Below are positions 28,401 through 41,700 of a stretch of 64,000 bases of DNA, piece after piece; within the stretch, counting starts at the first letter, position 1; each line of letters starts with the position of its first letter. Below the pieces are notes generated by a model that saw only the letters and a program-made list of their open reading frames with translations, had not been told where the DNA came from and searched no databases. The DNA comes from Epiperipatus broadwayi (lineage: Eukaryota > Onychophora > Udeonychophora > Euonychophora > Peripatidae), in contig JAQFVV010006245.1 in NCBI GenBank assembly GCA_028023455.1, positions 5,761,276-5,825,275 on the forward strand, in the 5' to 3' direction. The position numbers were made by a program, and so were the translations under genes.

Positions 28401-31400
28401 ATAATGATTATGTTCATTCCTGCAGAATAGATATATATCAAGATAAGAAAAACATAGAACTTTTAATATCTTATTTTTCAATTAAACCCTATTCGCACAA
28501 ACTAATACATTTTTATTTAAATAAATAAATATTTTTTATTAGCCATAATTTCATAATAACGGTTTTTTTTTTTTTTGGTTAGTACAAAAAAATAGTATTA
28601 CAAAAAAAAAAATTATTTAAAACTCATTGGAAAAACTAAGCATATGAATACGACAATGAGTATAAAATAACTAAAATAATACAGCATAATGAAACATTGA
28701 TAAGTGGGTCAATCTATGTTAAAGGTCGGAATATCACAATAATTTAATGTTAAACAGAAAAAAAATTAAAATAAGAACTGCCTGCAAAAGATTGCTTTCA
28801 CAAACAATTTTTTTTCACTTTACTGCCCTGCACAGCTTGGTGCAGAATCGATTCTGGTGCTCACAGCATTGGCACTCAAACTTTTTATAAAGTCATATGC
28901 TTTGTTTATCATTTTACTCCAGAGCTATCTATTAAAAGCTTGAATAATCAATGGACCTTAGTAGATACAAAATCCTGTATTTTTTTCACAAAATAATATG
29001 TTACATATGAAATTTTCTTTAAAATAATGCTAAATAAAATAACTTTATATAAATAATAAATAAATTACATTATTCACAACAGTTTAAAAGCAACAAAATA
29101 TTATACCTGATTCATTGGAGAAATGATAAGAATAACAAATTGTACTTCTTGAATTGAAGTTCCAAAATTTACAGGTTGATTTAGTCGAGCTATGCCAACA
29201 GCATGTTTTTTAGCAATATGCAAGTTACACCTGGAGAAAAAATAAAGTCATTTATGATTTTATTTAACAAATCTATATAAGATATTATGAATGTGAAAAT
29301 CATAGATTGAGTGAAGTTGTGGTCATTCCAGATGCCTCATATAAAAGGGCCAGATATATATATTTCAAGATGCTTGTGTTATATGCAAGAATTTTTTTTA
29401 TGTATAATAAAATAAAATGCATGTGAGTTTAAAAATTTTGTACATATTTTTGAATTTTTCAGTTATTGCATAGCAATTTGAATTAATATTTTAACACTGA
29501 TAAAATTACTTATTTAATGCATGTAAATTTAATATGTATTTCCATTATTCTTTAGTAGCATTAGTAAAATATTTATATAACTTAGCAGGTTTCAAAAATA
29601 AAGCTTGCATTCTTTAAAACAATCATGAAAAGTTTAAAAGACATTGCATACACATATATTACAATGTACACATACTAAATATGAGGTATACATTTTAACT
29701 TATAGCAGATATATATATATATATATATCAATTATAAGTGTCCAATTAATTTAAAGTATGATATTTTACATTTTCATTTACTGTGTCAATACTAAAACCA
29801 AAAATAATAAAGATATTTTTTATATTAAATGCTTTTATCGACTGGGCACTAAAAAGAAATAAAATCTTCAACCACAATTGGAATTTTTAGATTTACCTTG
29901 ACATAAAAGCATGAGAGAGTGGTCCAGAAATGAATTAAGTTAATTTCTATTTTTTATAACAAGGGATTGACTTAATTAATTTCTGGACACCCCCCCCATG
30001 CTCTTATTTCAAGCTAAATCTAAAACTCCAATTATGGTTGAAGAAACAAATATTTTATTTCTTTTTAGTTCACAGTCAATAAAAGCATTTAATATTAAAA
30101 AAAATTATCTTTTTTATTTTAGTCCTGAATTCAGAGCCATAGAAAATCATGTTATAAAAATTCTCCTTCTTTATTTTTTGAACTGACGTTTATTTTATTT
30201 TTTTGTTTATCATTCAAAAACTACCATTCCAATAAAATATTTATCTGTATAGATAGTTTTTTTCTTAAATCTAAATCAACATCTTTATTTGAGTAATAAT
30301 AGTAACAACCATATTGTTTCTTTTTTAATGCTTACAATTCAGAGATATAATGATGTATTTATTTATATTTTTGGTTGTTTTACAATAGCGTGTTGAAACC
30401 ACTGGAGGGCGGTATTTCTGTGATAGTGCACAGAAATATGCCATTTAGAAGGCCTCCTCTGCTATTTAATGATATAGCAGTGGCTGAACATCTAATTTCT
30501 ATGCTAATGCACAGAAACATGATGTTTATTAATCTGGCAGCAGAAGCTATTGTGTCAGCTTACAGCTCAGATTTGTGTTAGGCATTTTGGATGTAAGATG
30601 AAATATAACTTTTGGATACAGTATTATGTGAGGGTGGCTGAAATTAGTAATGTGAAAACTATTTTAATATTCATTAAAACTTTCTCATCCTGTCTCTCTC
30701 ATGTTTTATGAAAGTCTAATAACAATTATGAGCATTGTCTCATGCTTCTGTAGCCCACATTTCCTTCTCAAAATAATTTTTTGTGCAAATGCGAGCGCAA
30801 TTTCAATAATATCACACTCCAAGTCATGTTTGGGCAAGAAAAAGTGCGAGGTCTCAAAAATGTCTGAACAAAATTTTCCGAAGATTAAAATTTGGGACTT
30901 GCCTTCCTCCCAAGATGACACCATCAACTTTCTTCAATAGTATGGAGTAGTGGCATCTGTGAAGAAGTGTGTGTGTGGAGAAAATATGACATTATACCAT
31001 CGTGGAAGCTACTATTTCAAATGTAAAATCGGTTCATGTGGACGTCGGTGTTCTATTCGCCAAGGGACATGGCTGGAGGGATCATGTCTCGATTTTGTGA
31101 CAATAATACATCTCATGTATTATTGGAGCCGTGAGGAGCTGTCTCCGACTTGAATATATCTCCAGGCTCCCTTGTGCACTGGACTAATGGACTTCGCGAG
31201 CTCTGTCATGAGAGCTTAATGTCTCGGCTGTGCCGTCAAATTGGCGGTCTGGGCTTAATTGTTGAAGTTGACGAGACCTTGTTTAGCCGGCGAAAGAACC
31301 ACCAGGGTAGGGTTCTTCCACAGCAGTGGATCTTCGGAGGAGTGTGCCGTGATACCAGCGATTGCTTCTGTCGATCTGCAGCCACCCTTCTTCAGTCTAT

Positions 31401-34400
31401 TCGGGAAAACATCAAACCTGAATCAACTATTTTCTCTGACTTCTGGAAGGGTTATCAAACCAAAGAACTTCAAGCTGCAGGTTTCAAACACATGACAGTA
31501 AACTACAGGTACAACTTTGTGGACCCCAGTACAGACACGCACACACAGACCATCGAGCGCCTGTGGGGTCTATTGAAATGGCGCAACAAAAAACAGTGTG
31601 GCACAGCCAGACGTTTCTGGATACCTACCTGGATGAGTTTATGTGGTGTCATGTGCACAAGGGGGAAGACATCTTCCAGGCATTATTACTAGAGCTTTGA
31701 GTTGTTCCTGAATAGCCAAATAAGTTTGTTTTGTTTTAATTTTTATACATTTGACCGTTTAATGTAAATAAAATTTTTTTTTTTTTTATTGTCAAAAAAG
31801 TTCTTATTCAATGTTTAGTAATTAACTTGTTAACAATTCAAAGGCTCCCTACTCCAATACATTTGTTAGTAGTAAATTGATTTCACCGTAAAATAAAAAG
31901 TTAGAAATATATTGATTTCACCGTCAAATGAAAATATTTATTTGTAAATGTTTTGAAATAAAAAAAAAGTAAGTAATAAAAAGAATAAAAACTAATGAGT
32001 TTTAAAATTTATTTTGATTTAAGTGTTTTTTTTTTAATTTTTTTTTTAATAAACAAAAACAACAACAAAAAAAGAATCCCAGCCCCGGAAACATTATATT
32101 TATCTTTGTTTACAAAGAAACAATGCCCTCCAGTGGTTTTAATATGCTATTGTAAAACAACCATATTTTTGATTTTAGAAAGAATTTATCAATCCAACTC
32201 CCAATGATTTTCAATTTTTTTATAAATTTGAAATATATATTGTATGTATATTTTTGTTACAACTTTTTATTAAACATCTTAAAGAAAGATTATTTTGTAT
32301 GTAACATTCTATAAAAAAAATTAAGTGTTAAAATAGGAGGTTTACAACTTTATCAAAAAAATTTGCAACATTTTCAGATATAAATAAAAGAGTACATTTT
32401 TTCCTAAGTAAATAAATGTCAATTTATTTTATTTTTATAATAAGTGAATTTGTGATTATTTATTTAAAAAATGTAATGATTATATGTGATTAATGGTAAT
32501 TTCATATTGAACCAGATTTGGCATTCATTCTTGTTTAGCTTGGTTCAAATATCTTTCTTAATTTTTTAAATATAATTTAATAAAATCTTTGGGAAACTAA
32601 AACTTTAGCAAGTTTTAATATTTACTTTAATATCTGGTTTAACTATCTTTAATACTATTAGAACAGACTGGTCTGTCAAACAGAAGGGAGAATACCATTG
32701 ATAGCATACCCATCAATGATACCCATGACCATATTGAGCTATACAATGCATAACATGATTATATTTCCTGACTGTTCCCCAACCTTGACTGCTGGACTCA
32801 AACCCTGCCATTTAAAGTGCTTTATTTGTTTTGAGCTGAAGCTCAGGTACCATCTGAATATATGTTTATATAACTGGCCTGCTCTGATGACAGGTCCATT
32901 GTCCAGTGCTTGAAATATCTAAGCTAACTCATCTTCTCAATTGTGAGGGGGAATCTTTGGCACATTTACCCAATACATATAACTACTTAGAAACTAATTT
33001 ACTGTGACACACTTACAATAGAAAGAGAGAACCGACCAAGTAACAATAAAGCAATACAATATTTATTTTACACACACACACATATAAGTATAACATATTA
33101 TAATAAGTTTACATAAGAATGCTAAAGATTACTTTATGCTATAATTATGATAGTCATTAGTTCATTTCATTAACACATATATGTGTAGACATTTATAATG
33201 GGAGATAAAAAGAATATTTACCTAGGTTTTATAATATCCCATGACACCTTCATTGATTCTGTTTTCCTATTTGTTTTCTTTTCATTTGTTAACTACCAAT
33301 GAGTTGGCCATTTGGTTTCCATCGATGGTTTCTTGTTTCCTTTCCATTCTTTAAGTTGACAATGAGAGAGAGAGTATCAGCAGCTTACACATCACAGTTC
33401 AGGCATTGGTTGCAGGTTGAAATCATCTGATGGTACTGGAGACTCGGGCTTGAAGACCAACTGAACACTCCTACTGTTCTTTAGCACCACATATTGCTAA
33501 GTCAGTCTTTAGTGATAAATGGGTTGAGGAATGAGTGTACTGGAAACATGGACAGTCTTTCCAATGACCTTTTCTGTCTTCATTTCTTTATTTTTAATAA
33601 TAATATGATCACAGTTGAACATTAATAATAATAGCAATAATACTTATATTTTGAAGTTATATAATAATCTGACTGCCTAATAATTTCTTTCTCTTCTCTC
33701 TTTTATACTTCTGCCTCCCATTGTTTTATCTTTATCATGACTTAAATCAAGTTCAATTAATTCTTGCATTTTTCTGCTATCTAATCTCATTTCAAGATTA
33801 ATCTAAACTATCTTATCATTTTATATTGATGAAATAGTTTGTAGTTTTAATTAATTTAATTTTTAGTCCTAATTTTCTTTTATCAGCCAATAATCTTTTA
33901 CTAATTACATTTAAAAGTTTTTCCCTTTTCAAATTACTTTTGTTTTGATTTTTCTTCTTCTTCTTCTTCTTCTTCTTCTTCTTCTTCTTCTTCTTCTTCT
34001 TCTTCTTCTTCTTCTTCTTCTTCTTCTTCTTCTTCTTCTTCTTCTTCTTCTTCTTCTTCTTCTTCTTCTTCTTCTTCTTCTTCTTCTTCTTCTTCTTCTT
34101 CTTCTTCTTCTTCTTCTTCTTCTTCTTCTTCTTCTTCTTCTTCTTCTTCTTCTTCTTCTTCTTCTTCTTCTTCTTCTTCTTCTTCTTCTTCTTCTTCTTC
34201 TTCTTCTTCTTCTTCTTCTTCTTCTTCTTCTTCTTCTTCTTCTTCTTCTTCTTCTTCTTCTTCTTCTTCTTCTTCTTCTTCTTCTTCTTCTTCTTCTTCT
34301 TCTTCTTCTTCTTCTTCTTCTTCTTCTTCTTCTTCTTCTTCTTCTTCTTCTTCTTCTTCTTCTTCTTCTTCTTCTTCTTCTTCTTCTTCTTCTTCTTCTT

Positions 34401-34415
34401 CTTCTTCTTCTTCTT

Positions 34416-34504
<89 letters not shown>

Positions 34505-35643
34505 GTTTCAACAATAATAAACTTTATTGATTCATAAAGAATTACATGATTTACATATGTACAAAAGATTGCCTGGGTTACAAAGGCATATTGATTTTAC
34601 AGAAAATGATAGTTCAGATTCATTTTTACATTATTTTTCATAGCAATTATATATAAATTGTGTTGTGATATTAGTTTTCTTCAGGAAGTTTTTGCATTAT
34701 TACAGGCCCTATGATAAATAGTGTGCTATGTATTTGTTAACAAAAAAATGTAACAGATCACAACAAAATATGATAACTGGGAGTTAAATAAATTCCAATA
34801 CTCAATACAATGAAAATCTTTTATTTATTGAATAAAAAGACAAAATATATAACACTACTATGAAATTCACATTAAACTGAAACATTTAGAATTCAATCTC
34901 AATACTCTTCTGCACATCTATCTATGTAGGTGTATTTCACCAGAGACAGTTGTAATTTTCTCAGTCCACAGTATTTTTATTAAAAGTCTAATCTCTGGTA
35001 GTAATTCCTCTGTGAGCCTTCTCAGGTATATAAAAAATAATAAGATCAGAGCGATCGATCTATATGAAATCCTAACCAGCTCATTAACCTTCAGGTAACT
35101 GGTGCCTGGGATAAGAAACTCCTTGATGACTGCAGGTTAACATCATGGTGATCTTATTCAGCTAACTGTTCTACAATAGAGACATCTCCCATGAAGGACA
35201 ATGAAAATGCAGAACTACTAAAACACAGAAGAACTCCTTGTAGCCAAAATTTCTCCCTACTTATATTACTGCATATTTTCTTATTTAATCTTCACACTAA
35301 TTAAATCTGTCTTTACAGATTCAATTAGTGCATTTTAATTTAATCACAAACAAAATCTTTCTGTTTTTTTAATTCCCATTTTTTCTTACCATTATTAATT
35401 CGTTAATTAAACAAATAGGACTTCAGTATTTCAAAATTCCGTAATTAAGTAGAAAAAAACTATTTATTATTAAACAACTATACTTTTGTTTTTATTTCTT
35501 TAAGCAATCTTTTTCTATAATTAATTATTTCTTATCTTTTCTTCTGGAGTACTTTATTTTTTCTTTGAAAACAATGTGCTTTTATGATTTCGAACTTTTA
35601 CATATCTGGTGATTACAATTTATATTGTACAATTTTTTTTCTA

Positions 35644-35696
<53 letters not shown>

Positions 35697-35710
35697 CATC
35701 ATCATCATCA

Positions 35711-35768
<58 letters not shown>

Positions 35769-38700
35769 TACATATATTTTTCTTTTTTCTTCTTCTGTAA
35801 TTCTTGAAAAGGAGAGCTAATTTCAATCTTTATTTAAAAATCACTCCCCCCCAATCCAATTCTAAACTTTATTCTATTTAAAAACAAAATTTGTATATGC
35901 AATCATTTACTTTTGATACAATTACATTTCTTAAAAAGAAAGCTGTTTACATTATTTTTTCATTTCTCTATTTTGTTTTATTAATAAATTAATCACCTCC
36001 TCCTTCTTCTTCTCTTAAAATGAAAATATGTAATGCGATTATATGTGTAGTTTTAACATATATGTTTCACTAGCATTGCAATATATTGTACCGAGGTACA
36101 TCATTACAGAGTGTTTTAAGAGTAAAAATACTTAGGAAATTTCATTTAAAAAAAACAAAACAAATTAAACAAAAAAAAAAAAATTAAAGTAAAATAAAAG
36201 TTTAAAAGTATGAAGAAAAAAGAAATTTAAGAACAAAAGATTAGGGTATGGGGGTTTATTGTTAAATAAAAAAGAAAAAAAAGGGGAATTGAAATAAAAT
36301 TGATTTAATATTACTTTAATTAATTCATAATAAAACTAAAAAAAGGGAGTACATTTTGTCTTATAATAAAAAGATTGAATGTGTGCATGTATAAATTGAT
36401 TTTGAAAAAAGGAAAGGAATTTTAAATAGACAATGGAGGGCTAATGTAATAAAACAAAAAGAAATCTAATTAAACATCTAAGGGAAAATTAACAAAGAAA
36501 CTAAATATTACTATTCACTTAAACCAAGGACCAATGGAAATGATTAGAGACTGTAAATTAAAGAAACAGATGTCCAATCGGAGTGAAATAGAATGTATGA
36601 TGGATCTGCAAGATAAGAAGCGCTGGGTATAAAAAGGAGAACTTTGTATTGTTAAATAGAATAGAATAATAATATATAATAATATAATAAAAAAAGGATT
36701 ATCAATTAAATTAGAAATAAATTTGATTGGAAATAAATTGGATCAAAAATTATTAACTGGAAATAAAATGTATAATAAGTTGATTGATTCCAGAAAATTA
36801 CAGAAGCTACTATTAGAAGAGAATGATGCATTGCTGAACCCATTGTATCATGCACCAGTCTGAACCTTCTCTGCAGCACCACCCACAAATAGTTCAAAGG
36901 ACAAAGCATGTTCATGTGAAGTCTAAGGAACAATGGAGTGTCCATGCCAAGATCTATGAGAATTCAAATAATATCACAAATTAAAAAAAGATCTACGAGG
37001 AATTAGTGCCAATCGGTTGAATCCAACATTTTACAGAAGCTACATTTTGTCATACTCATGTCAAATCAAATTCAAATCCTAGGTAACATTTCATTTTTTT
37101 ATTCTCCAATTCTTGATTTATAAGCTGTGGTAGATAAGTAAATAAAACAAAAAAAAACTTTTTAACTTTTAACTTTTCACAAACTATTATCTTCAGGATA
37201 TAAATTATATTAGCTCCATTGTCCAACTTTTATGCTGAATTATTAATTGTGTGCGTGTGAGAATCTTAATTAAATATGTTTTGTATTTTATTTTATGTCA
37301 AAGGTATTAAAATATTCATTTTAACTGAAAAGTGTGTGCGTGGTTGTATTATGAGACAAAATGATTATGTTAAGAAAAGAGAGCAGGGTTAAATTAATAT
37401 TGAAATATTTATTACTAGAATGATCGTATGATTTTAATATGGTATAAAATGCTCATTTTAGAAAAAAGAGTGAGATTCATTCAAAGGGTTATTGAAATAT
37501 TTATGCTATTAGAAGGAACATATACATTTATTATGAGATAATACATTTAATTTATGGAAATAGAGCAGGGATTGAAATATTTAGTCATTATTAATTAGTG
37601 ATTTAAGTTGAAGCTAAAAGAATAGGAAGTATCTTTTGAAATAAGGATTTTGAATAAAGCAAATGTTTTATTATGCGGACAGAAAATTTTTTTTTTATAA
37701 TATTAAGAAATAGAATTTTTAGAATGGGTGGAGATTCCTAAGACAGCTACAATTCGATGAGCTAGCTGGGATTTCATATACTAGATTCGTTGCTGGTCGA
37801 GCAAGCGCATTAATTACATTGTAATTGACTAGTGCCTAAAGGTTTTTTCCTTAAAATAAATAAAGTGCTTGGTTGGCCAGTGTTTTAATTTAGTAGCCGA
37901 GTGTTTATGTTATTGGTGGCTTGCTACCAATGATATTGTTAATTCCACCTGAGGGACTAGAAACCTTCAGAGATAGAAAAGTTTGTTAATGAGGGGAATA
38001 CGAAAAATATATAAATATTCTTTATTCATATTAAAGGAGGAAGATGGGTGGTTCAATATATATAATTATTGTATTGAAGTTTTATATATACTGTATATAT
38101 AATAAGCCAAATCTCAATATATGTATTTTACATAAATATTTTGCAAATAACAAGAGATGAATGTTTGAATTATAATATCTGGATTGTCCTTAAAGCTAAT
38201 GATTAAAGTATATTTTATGTGTATAATATAGTATGTCAATGAGTAATTATTAGATTACTTATTTTTGACTTTTTATAGATTTTCATTCTATCCATATGAA
38301 TCTATTATTGTAAATGCTGCTACTAAATAATTTTATTAGCAGTTCTATATTACAGCATAATAATAGCGTTTAAAGCCTATGCATTCATAAACATGTAGCA
38401 TATGTACACATATTGGATTCACACACACACATATATATATATATATTAATTGAAAATATATTTTCATTTCGATCGTTATAATATATATTAATTGAAAATA
38501 TATTTTATAGATTATAATTATGTATGTATTTGTATAATATTAATAGTATTAATATTTTGTATTAATAAATAATAAAATTAAATATGTATTTTTAAAGTAT
38601 TATTAATGATTTTAATGTTTTATATTACTAAATAATAAAGTTACATAAGTATTTGTATAATTAAATAGATACCATTTGGATATTAAGATTATTAAAGTAA

Positions 38701-41700
38701 ACCAGACCATATATAATTAATTTTGGGTCAAAATTAGGCTACATATGGTCATTTCATCTAAATGAATCAAACTACTCCATATATGGTCATGTTGGGTCAA
38801 GACAAGACCATATATGGTCATTGCCGCTGCATGAATGTTTGACACTCAGAAGAAAAATATAAAATAAAGCAGAATATAAAAGTTTCCCCAACCATGGGCT
38901 GGTAATCATTCTTCTACCTTTGGAAGTGTTGAAAGCAAACTAGGTTATTATTACAGTCTGCCCAATCTTTTATTATTTTGTTTGTAAATGCAAGTTTAAT
39001 AAACTACATTATTAGTCTAACTTGTCTCTTGTTATTCAATTCATAATTGATGCTACTCCAGCTCATGACCCTAAACAACAAAGCTAATAGGCACAACTCC
39101 ATGTGGTAACCATGCCTGGACATGGCAGGTTGGTGCAGTTGACAGGATCAAAATTACCAGAAGATGATTCAATGGTCAATAGTATGATGGAAATGCAACA
39201 AATTGGGAATTGGTGAGTTTGACATAGAAAATATGATAAATTTGCCTTCATATGTATAAAGATTAGATGATTTTTTAAATTAATGTCACCAGCAATGATG
39301 GTATGAAAATTACCACATTGCTCTGCTTCACTATCCAGTGAGTAATAGTTCATAATGAATAAATTGTGTAAACTACAATCGCCTGAAAAGCAGATGTATA
39401 AGAAAGTTGAAACAAAATTTAACACTTTTTTAACCTGCAACCATCCAAATGCATTGCCCATCTCCACTTTGGAAGCAGATGACAATGTAAAAATGAGTTA
39501 GAAGCTGTAATATAGTCCTGTGTGAGTGGATAAAGGATGCATTTATGGTAGTTTTCTTGAAGAAGTCTTCAAATACTTATTGTGTGGGATGGCTTATAAT
39601 CAATTGAAGCACTAGCTGCGAGCAACTAGTAATTGATCTTATAGTAAAACTATCAGATGAGGAATTGCTCACAAGTTATTACTGGAACACACTAGAGAGT
39701 TGATCTGCCTCAAACATTAATTTTTAAAATCTCTAATTCAAATAAGGAATATGACCCAGTGAAGAAGATAACCTGTTCCCATTGTGGAATGGTAGGGCAC
39801 ATGCTTTGAAATTTAAACACAAAACCTAGAAATGCAAAACTGTTACACTTTTACCAAAAGAAGATACTACTGTACAGGCCAGAACAATGATCAAAACTTC
39901 AAGAAAGATGCAGATAATTATATACAGAACATAATTAAAAATTCAGTCACTGAAAATACTGACCAATTTATGTTAACAATCAAAATTTTTAATAAACCAA
40001 CACCCATGGAAATAGATAGTGGCACTGGAGTAAGATCAGATCTGAAGAAAATTGATATGGAATAGTTATTTTATAGTATTGAGAGTAGTAAAGTTCTCTT
40101 ATAGGTTTACAAGTTTTCTAAATAGGCTTTGTCAAGAAGATTTGGTATTATTAATTAATGCCATTTTGATATGTGCACCCAGGCCATTCTCTTTCAAAAT
40201 GGGAATGGCTCTTGTTAGCAGGGTTAAGTCATTTAATCTCTGCCTAGATTAATTAGTTTTGCTAGCTCATATCCTGGTGTCATCTTACATTGATCGGTAT
40301 ATGATAGTTTCCCTTTTTATATTGTCAATTCAATGTCATTCTGGGCAGTTCACATATACCTCTCACAAATGTTAGAATATTTATTTAGAGCTGGATATAG
40401 GTTTTGTAATAATTGATCATAAGAGACTTTAAGTAGAGAAAGGGAATAATTGGAGTAGAGATTTAAAATATAGATTGAATCACTCCATTGGATTGTATTA
40501 GGCTTAGAATTAAATAAAGTTTTTTTTTTAAACTAATACTTACATTATTATTTAAAGTTAATTATTATTTTCAACTATTATTCATCAACCTAGTATTATC
40601 CCTCTATTATTAATAGTTCATTCTGTTAACAAGGGGTTAATAATAAATGTACATAAATAATTAGATTATGGTGATGTATATGATTGCTAGTAAAAATAAA
40701 TTATGACCAGCTTTCTTGAAATGGTTAATGAGTTTATTCTTTGTGAGTCTGGTTCTAGGCTTTAGTCTGGTGATGCCTTCTGGTAATTATAAAAGTTGCA
40801 TACACATCTTGGAGCACCACACTAGTCTATGAAAAAGTTATAGAAAGAACTGTTTTCATATGTTGGTCACTGATTCTATATTAAAATAAATGTTTCTTAA
40901 TGTCAAGAAAACCAACATTTTTTCAAGCAAGCAATCATTTTGGTACTTTATTTTTTTTAAGAATTACTTTAAAGTGAAATATATTTTCAGCATCAAAATA
41001 ATCTTATTCAGACTATACCAACGAGAGTTGATTATATTTAATAAAAATAAAAGAAAAGCAACATTCATATATTATTGTTTCAAGATCTAGATAAAATAAA
41101 TATAAACTTTATTAGTATATGTGGGAAGTCATAATCAGTTTACCACAAAAAATTTAAACAAATGAACATAACAATGAAATAAAAGCAATCTTCTGTAACC
41201 ATAATAGTAGACTGTTATTATAAATAATGAACTTACATTGAACAAACCCATGATTGATCAGAATAGAGACATCCAATATCCTTATTAATTCCTTGAATAG
41301 TTTCTGCCAACACTTTATCTGAAATTGACACACATGCATATATGTAAGAACAAGCAATTTACATGTTGTAAAATTCATACACTGTCCATTTATTAAAATA
41401 TAAAAATAGAGTGATTCTCTTCATAAAATACATCTTTTTCTTATGATTTTAATTATTATAAGCATACATTTTTAATTTTAAATAATAAATTTTATATTTT
41501 AATTTACAAAAAAAAAAAAAAACTCCACTGACTTTAGCAGCAGTCAACATGCAAAAAAAATTTCTTTAAAAAAAAATCCAAAAACCAGTTAAAGAAATCT
41601 CATCAATGATAAGAGACACATCTCTCGAATGTTATAATTTTGAGTTAAACATTTACAAATTAAAATTAATTATGTCTTATTATCACTGAATTCAAATAAA

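Larger units (their letters stand above)
22482..29106 (-). other. Intron D-E
   Basis: It separates exons D and E. The middle is filled by the Ty3/Gypsy remnant at 23.7-28.1 kb, which stands out by its higher GC. The parts from 22.5 to 23.7 kb and from 28.1 to 29.1 kb are AT-rich with no recognised feature. Confidence 0.85.
29231..41236 (-). other. Intron C-D (12 kb)
   Basis: This is the largest intron found, between exons C and D. It carries, from left to right, a palindromic MITE, the Merlin transposon, a long TTC tract, an ATT tract and a plus-strand Gypsy remnant. The stretches 32.2-33.9, 34.5-35.6 and 35.8-38.6 kb contain moderately complex sequence that resembles repeat DNA but which I cannot assign. 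A small repeated word TTACAGAAGCTAC occurs at about 36.80 and 37.03 kb. Confidence 0.85.

Noticed and set aside
30706-30927. Minus-strand 73-codon frame within Merlin
   Set aside because: Antisense to the upstream part and start of the transposase; no motif of its own.
33816-34517. Long poly-Lys/poly-Asn and poly-Leu/poly-Ile reading frames
   Set aside because: They are translations of the TTC and TTA microsatellites, open only because these triplets lack stop codons.
35584-35826. Three frames of Ile, Tyr and Asn runs
   Set aside because: Translations of the ATT/ATC tract at 35.65 kb.
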